Below are positions 59,330 to 64,000 of a stretch of 64,000 nt of DNA, piece by piece. Positions within the stretch are counted from its first letter, which is position 1. Each line of letters begins with the position of its first letter. Source of the DNA: Dromiciops gliroides. Lineage: Eukaryota; Chordata; Mammalia; Microbiotheria; Microbiotheriidae. The DNA is taken from assembly GCF_019393635.1 (NCBI RefSeq), contig NC_057861.1, positions 62,498,532 through 62,562,531 on the forward strand. Reading direction: 5' to 3'. Position numbers and translations under genes: made by a program. Under the pieces are notes generated by a model. The model made no database searches. It saw only the letters and a list, made by a program, of their open reading frames with translations, and was not told the DNA's origin.

Positions 59330-59782
59330 GGGAGAAAGTGTCTAAGTGTCTTTACTTCCTTTCCCAACCAAGGAAATTATTATATCTCTGCAAATGAGGG
59401 GCCAAAAGGGAATTTATGTGAACATCTCTTTTTTTCTCTCCTATTTCTCTTTGCTTTATTGTAATGCTTATTTAAAGGATGACATGGCAGTTTAAGTCCA
59501 ATACCATTTTTATAAAACAGAATAACCAGTCACGGAAATTTTCCAGATCCTTAAAACACACAAAACCAGGCCAAGAAAATTAAAGATAGTCTTTCCTTCT
59601 CTAGGATAGCATGTTATAAAATTATCTGCAACCAACCTGGAGAAAGACTGTTTTCTTTGATTACAATGAAGGTCACATCTGAGCACTCCATGACAGCATT
59701 CTGCAAACTGGCTTTGGAATGCACTTTTTAACTGCTGGTGGGAATTCCTTCCAAATTTTCCCTAGAGGAACAACACAAATTT
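59329..59782. other. AT-rich non-coding stretch
   Basis: No gene or repeat recognised. Confidence 0.35.
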
Positions 59783-59796
59783 GAAAGTGAGGTGGC

Positions 59797-59873
59797 CTAG
59801 CTGTGTGACCCTGGACAAGTCATTTAACCCTCACTGCCCCACCCTAAAATAAAATAAACATTAAAAAAAGAAA
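59797..59873 (+). repeat. 5'-truncated marsupial SINE with 14-bp TSD
   Basis: Only the last part of the SINE ('ctagctgtgtgaccctgg' to an A-rich tail), yet flanked by GAAAGTGAGGTGGC at 59783-59796 and 59874-59887. Truncation happened at insertion, as in target-primed reverse transcription. Confidence 0.93.
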
Positions 59874-59977
59874 GAAAGTGAGGTGGCTACTACTACATGA
59901 GCTCACTTTGAAAGCACCCCAGTGTTATTGACTTAGGTCTCTCTTACAGGATTTAGAGCTGAAAAGAACCTTCAAGA

Positions 59978-59979
<2 letters not shown>

Positions 59980-60043
<64 letters not shown>
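59980..60043. repeat. (TA)n microsatellite
   Basis: About 31 uninterrupted TA units. Confidence 0.97.
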
Positions 60044-60046
<3 letters not shown>

Positions 60047-60047
60047 A

Positions 60048-60220
60048 AGGCTTCTTAACCTTTTTTGTGTGTGTAATGGACCCCTTTGGCAGTCTAGAGA
60101 AATCCACGAACAGCTTCCCAGAATTGTTTTAAATGAATAAAATAAAATACATAGGAGTGTAAAGGGGAACCAATTATATCAAAATAGTTACAAAATTTTA
60201 AAATAAGTTTTTATTGACAT
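60048..60220 (+). mobile_element. hAT-like MITE (TTCTTAACC family), copy 3
   Basis: 'ggcttcttaaccttttttgtg', 'atggacccctttggcagtc' and 'ggggaaccaattatatc' follow the order of copies at 37.4 and 48.5 kb. The right end was not found. Confidence 0.5.
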
Positions 60221-60771
60221 TTCCTGTTTCTTACATTCCAATAACATCCCAGTGTGTTTGCCTTTCTTTGCACAGTGCTTGGCATATAGCACGTTTTTGT
60301 TAAAGGCTTGTTGGGTTAAATAATGAGGTCACTTTGGGAGGGCAAAGGAGGACACTAGAAGCTGGAGCAGGGGGAGATGAAGACAGGCCTAGTTTTAGAG
60401 AGTAGCACTTGAGCTTTTTCAAAACTTGAGTTCTGAAGTGAAACGGTGGTTTCTAAGCCATTCCATGGCTGCCAAGGCACAGAGTGGGAGAGGTAGTGTC
60501 CAGTGTGAGGAGCAGCCAGGAGGCCAGTCTGGCTACACTGAAGGGAGTGGGGGAAATACAGTTGTGAGTAACTGATACACAACAGCTGGTTACACATGCG
60601 GCTCGTATAAGTATCTGCCCACAGTGTCTCTAAGGGAGACAGAGATTTCTGTTTTTGTGGGGAGCAAGAGGAAGGCCTGTGGTGACGAGGCCCTCATTCT
60701 TTTACTCATTCCTCCCCCAGAAGGTTTTTAGGTGAAAATTAGAACTATCTACCGTACCTCAAATATTGATA
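60221..60771. other. non-coding stretch, no gene seen
   Basis: No repeat or exon recognised. Confidence 0.35.
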
Positions 60772-60779
60772 GTCTAGGT

Positions 60780-60989
60780 CAAAGCTTCTTAAACTGTGGG
60801 TCGTTGCCCCATATGGGGTCACATAACCAAATGTGGGGGTCATGAAAAATTTGGCAATGATAAAAGGTTATTTATACCTATTTATATATATTTTATATTT
60901 ATATTATATATAACATATTTATATATTTTATGTATTTATATTTATACCTATTTTATATTTCATGAGTGGAAAAGGTTTAAGAAGCCCTT
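60780..60989. mobile_element. hAT-like MITE (TTCTTAAAC family), copy 2
   Basis: The left end CAAAGCTTCTTAAACTG and the right end, in reverse complement, AAGGGCTTCTTAAACC are inverted repeats. The 8-bp flanks GTCTAGGT (60772-60779) and GTTTAGGT (60990-60997) match at seven of eight. The inside holds 'ccccatatggggtcac' and an AT-rich TATTTATA run. No transposase. Confidence 0.72.
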
Positions 60990-61199
60990 GTTTAGGTATA
61001 TGATGCTTTCTTTTAAGGGTTCAAAATAAAAGGCATTTTCCTTGCTTACTCCAGTGGGGAAGGAGGGTAACAGCTCTCACCAGCTTAGTTTCCCATTCCC
61101 TTCATACATGTAGTAAACAGAAATTAGGGAGATTATACATATTAAGGTAACAGAGGACACCAGAAACAATTAGTGAATAAACATGTATTAAGTTTATTC

Positions 61200-61608
61200 T
61201 GTGCAGGGCAATTAGGTGGCACAGTGGATAGAGCACAGTGCCTAGAGTCAAGAAGACTCATCTTCCTGAGTTCAAATCTGGCCTCAGATCACAGATCACA
61301 CATAATCTGTGTGATCCTGAGCAAGTCTCTTAACCGTGTTTCTTCATCTGTTAAAATGAAATGGCAAAGGGGCAGCTAGGTGGCGCAATGGATAGAGCAC
61401 CAACCCTAGAGTCAGGAGGACCTGAATTCAAATTCGACTTCAGACACTTAACACTTACTAGCTGTGTGACCCTCGGCAAGTCACTTAACCCCAAATGCCT
61501 CACCAAAAAAAAAAAAAAATTTTTTTTAAATGGCAAAGCACTCCAGTATCTTTGCCAAGAAGACCCCAAATAGGATCATAGACATGACTGAGACAACTCA
61601 ACAACAAA
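61200..61608 (+). repeat. SINE with RTE tail, split by a second SINE
   Basis: Outer element: head 61204, body to 61369, then 61528-61608 ending 'agacatgactgagacaactcaacaacaa'. The inner dominant-family SINE is at 61370-61527 with AAATGGCAAAG repeated at 61359-61369 and 61528-61538. Confidence 0.93.
61370..61527 (+). repeat. marsupial tRNA-derived SINE nested in an RTE-type SINE
   Basis: Full copy with A15 then T8 before the TSD. Shows that the dominant family was active after the RTE-tailed family inserted here. Confidence 0.94.
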
Positions 61609-61802
61609 AGTACCTGCTATGTGCCAAGCACTGTGCTAAGTGCGGGGGGAACAAAAAGAGGCAAAAGACAGTCCCTGTCCTCAAAGCATTTACAATCCAA
61701 TGAGGGAGACGACAACCAGCAAACAAATATGTACTGACAAGCTATATACAGGATAAATGGGAAATAATTAAAAGGGGGGCAGGCTTTAGAATTAAGAGGA
61801 GT

Positions 61803-61945
61803 TGAGTGGGGCAACTAGGTGGTGCAGTGGATAAAGCACCTGCCCTGTATTCAGGAGGACCTGAGTTCAAATCTGGCCTCTGACACTTGACACTAGCTGT
61901 ATGACCCTGGGCAAGTCACTTAACCTTCATTGCCCTGGGGGGGGG
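61803..61945 (+). repeat. marsupial tRNA-derived SINE
   Basis: Complete copy ending in G9 rather than A. GAGGAGTTGAG before it and GAGGGGTTGAG after it form a near-perfect TSD. Confidence 0.92.
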
Positions 61946-62104
61946 AGGGGTTGAGAAAGGTTTCCTGTAAAAAAACGGGAATTTGGTTGGGACTTAAAGG
62001 AAAGGTAGTAGGCAGAGACGAAAAGGAAGAATATTCAGGCCACATGAGACAGCCAGAGAAAAAGCCTGAAACTGAGAGATGGAATAGCAAAAAAAAGCCA
62101 GTGT

Positions 62105-62355
62105 TACTAAATCACTATTTTTTCAATTGTGTCCAACTCTGTGGATGTCCATGGGGTTTTCTTGGCAAAGATATTGGAATGGTTTGCCTTTTTGTTCTCC
62201 AGTGTGTTCCCATGTTACAGATAAGGAACTGAGGCAAACAAGGTTATGTGATTTGTCCAGGGTCACATAGCTAGTAACTGTCTGAGGCTGGATTTTAACT
62301 CAGGACTTACCGGCTCCAGGCCCAGTGCTGTATCCATTTTGCCACTTAGCCGTCC
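62105..62355 (-). repeat. SINE with RTE (BovB-like) tail inside LINE copy C
   Basis: Reverse copy: 'aattgtgtccaactctgtgg', 'ggttttcttggcaaagatattgg', 'gtcacatagctagtaac' and 'gtatccattttgccacttag'. Confidence 0.8.
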
Positions 62356-63382
62356 TCAGATCAGAGAGTAACTAGTGGGGAATAAGGTATAAGAAAACTG
62401 GAAAGGTACGAAAGGGCTAGATTATAAAGGGCTTTGAACCCCCAAACAGAGGGTTTGATCCTGGAGATGATAGGGAGCTACTGAAGTTTGGCCAATGTAG
62501 GGGATGACATGATCAAACCTGTGTCTTAAGAAAATCGCTCACTTTGGCAGCTGGAAGATAGGATGAGAGGGAGGAAAGATTTGAGGCTGGCAGAACCACC
62601 AGTAGCTATTGCAGTAGTCCAGTAGTGACATGATAAGGGCTTGTGCAGAGGGGTGACCAGGTCAGAGGAGAGAAGGGACGAATTAGAGAGGCTTCACAGG
62701 TGAAATTGACAGGTGCTGGCAACAGCTTGGATAATGGGGGGTGAGAGTGAGGGGTCCAGGATGATTCCTAGGTTATGAGCCTGGGGATGGTGTTGTGCTC
62801 TATGGTGATATGGAAGGGTTGGGGGCAGGAGGGGGGTTAGGGGAAAAGATAACGAGTTCAGTTTTGGACACATTGAATTTAAGATGTCTGAAGGGCAGTT
62901 GGAGATCCGAGATTGGAGGGTCAGCAGAGGGTTTGGGGCCGGAAAGGCAGATTTGAGAAACACTAGCATAGAGATGGAAACTAAATCCACGAAAGCTGAT
63001 CAGATCACCCCGTGAAGAAGCGTAGAGGCAGAAGAGAGGAGGACCCAAGACAAAAGGAACCCTGTGGGATTCCTGTGGTTAGAGGGTGTGATCCAGCAAA
63101 GGAGACGCTGAGAAGGAAGTCAGGTAGGAGGAGAACCAGGGGACAGCGGTGTCCCCAAAACCTAGAGAAAATAGCAGAGGGATCAACAGTGAGGGGTGAA
63201 GCAGAATGAGACCGAAGTAAAGGAGGCCATTTAGAATAAGAAAAAAAGCTCAGTTCAACCAAGGAGCTCACTGGGGAAGACTTGTTCTTAGCAGTTGCTA
63301 GGGTGGCACATACTGGAAGTCAAGGGACATGTCTGTGGCTCTGCAGAGAACTCCCATTCACCATTGAAAAGTTCACTCCTTT

Positions 63383-63385
<3 letters not shown>

Positions 63386-63445
<60 letters not shown>
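63386..63445. repeat. (TC)n microsatellite
   Basis: About 29 TC units. Overlapping long frames are artefacts. Confidence 0.97.
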
Positions 63446-63448
<3 letters not shown>

Positions 63449-63614
63449 CCCCCCTTCAAAGTTTTCATTACCCCTGTAGCATCCTGGCTCAGAGGTGTCA
63501 CACCTCTCTGCTCACAGCATTCCCCATCAAGGGCCATTCCTTCAGGAACCTCCCCCCACCCCCACCCCCAACCTCCTGCCATCGGGAGAGAGGATTAGTG
63601 AGACAAAGTTGTTT

Positions 63615-63820
63615 CTGCTTGCTCCTAGAGGCAATGGAGAACCTCCGAAGCCTAGAGGAGGGTGAAGTAGACTTGTGGTTTAGAAAAATCATTTTGGTAG
63701 ACATGTGGAGGATGAATAGGAGTAGGGAGAGACTTGTGACAGTAGGACCTTTTATGGCTGTTGGAATCCTCTAGATGAGAGGTTGTGAGTGACTGAACTA
63801 AGGTTATAGCTTAGAAGATC

Positions 63821-63879
<59 letters not shown>

Positions 63880-64000
63880 CTGGTAGAAATGACACCTAGG
63901 TTGTGAACCTAGACAAATTGGCGGTGCACTCAACAAAGAGAGAAGTTAGAAAGGGAGAGTTTGGAAGAAAAAGATAAGTTCTTTTTGTAGATGTATCAGG
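63615..64000 (-). repeat. L2/L3-group LINE 3' piece with a (GA)n run, continuing past the window
   Basis: 'agaaaaatcattttggtagacatgtggagg' and 'ggtagaaatgacacctaggttgtgaacc' match the antisense 3' region of copies A and C. GA repeat at 63824-63872. Cut by the window end. Confidence 0.65.

Larger units (their letters stand above)
61609..63385 (-). repeat. L2/L3-group LINE, copy C, with two SINE insertions
   Basis: 3' end at left ('ctatgtgccaagcactgtgctaag'). On the minus strand about 63170-63060 encodes SFAGSHPLTTGIPQGS, and 62930-62700 encodes LKFNVSKTELVIFSP and NLGIILDPSLS, successive RT blocks. Interrupted by a SINE (61803-61945) and a reverse RTE-tailed SINE (62105-62355). Frame broken. 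Confidence 0.82.

Noticed and set aside
39451-64000. FZR1 coding exons expected by synteny
   Set aside because: No frame matching the FZR1 N-terminus or WD repeats is visible; any FZR1 coding part must lie outside the window.

Overview
The window is vertebrate nuclear DNA, almost certainly from a marsupial. It is intron-rich and AT/GC-mixed, and packed with one tRNA-derived, poly(A)-tailed SINE family (about 26 copies) that is typical of marsupials. It also holds MIR/THER-type SINEs, L2/L3/CR1-group LINEs, 5'-truncated L1 ends, SINEs with an RTE (BovB-like) tail and hAT-like MITEs. I see no bacterial genes, CRISPR arrays or tRNA genes, and no endogenous retrovirus that I can recognise.

Three spliced protein-coding genes lie on the minus strand, and each exon chain can be read through with GT-AG junctions in phase. 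SMIM24 (four coding exons, 14857-17253) encodes a 116-residue MAP17-like single-pass membrane protein. A second small single-pass membrane protein, probably SMIM44 (two exons, 21265-22851), has 158 residues. DOHH, deoxyhypusine hydroxylase (four coding exons, 24827-29058), has 308 residues and all four His-Glu iron-binding pairs. A non-coding 5' exon and CpG-rich promoter for DOHH is proposed near 38.98-39.05 kb, giving an intron of about 9.9 kb full of SINEs. This intron contains a full-length, open RPS12 retrocopy on the plus strand (32773-33297) with 16-bp target-site duplications.

The order fits human 19p13.3 (NFIC - SMIM24 - DOHH - FZR1). By that synteny the first 2.4 kb may hold the 3' end of NFIC on the plus strand, and a second promoter-like cluster at 39.3-39.4 kb may drive FZR1, whose coding exons would lie beyond 64 kb. 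Neither NFIC nor FZR1 coding sequence is visible here.

Region by region: 1-14 kb is intergenic and repeat-rich; 14-17.3 kb is SMIM24; 17.3-21 kb is intergenic with L1-tail and TAG/GAA repeats; 21-23 kb is SMIM44; 23.7-39 kb is DOHH; 39-64 kb has no coding sequence I can support and is mostly LINE (minus-strand L2/L3 copies at 41.2-44.3 and 61.6-64 kb), nested SINEs, MITEs and microsatellites. DOHH works in translation (hypusination of eIF5A). The two SMIM genes are unrelated to it in function as far as can be seen and are neighbours only by position.
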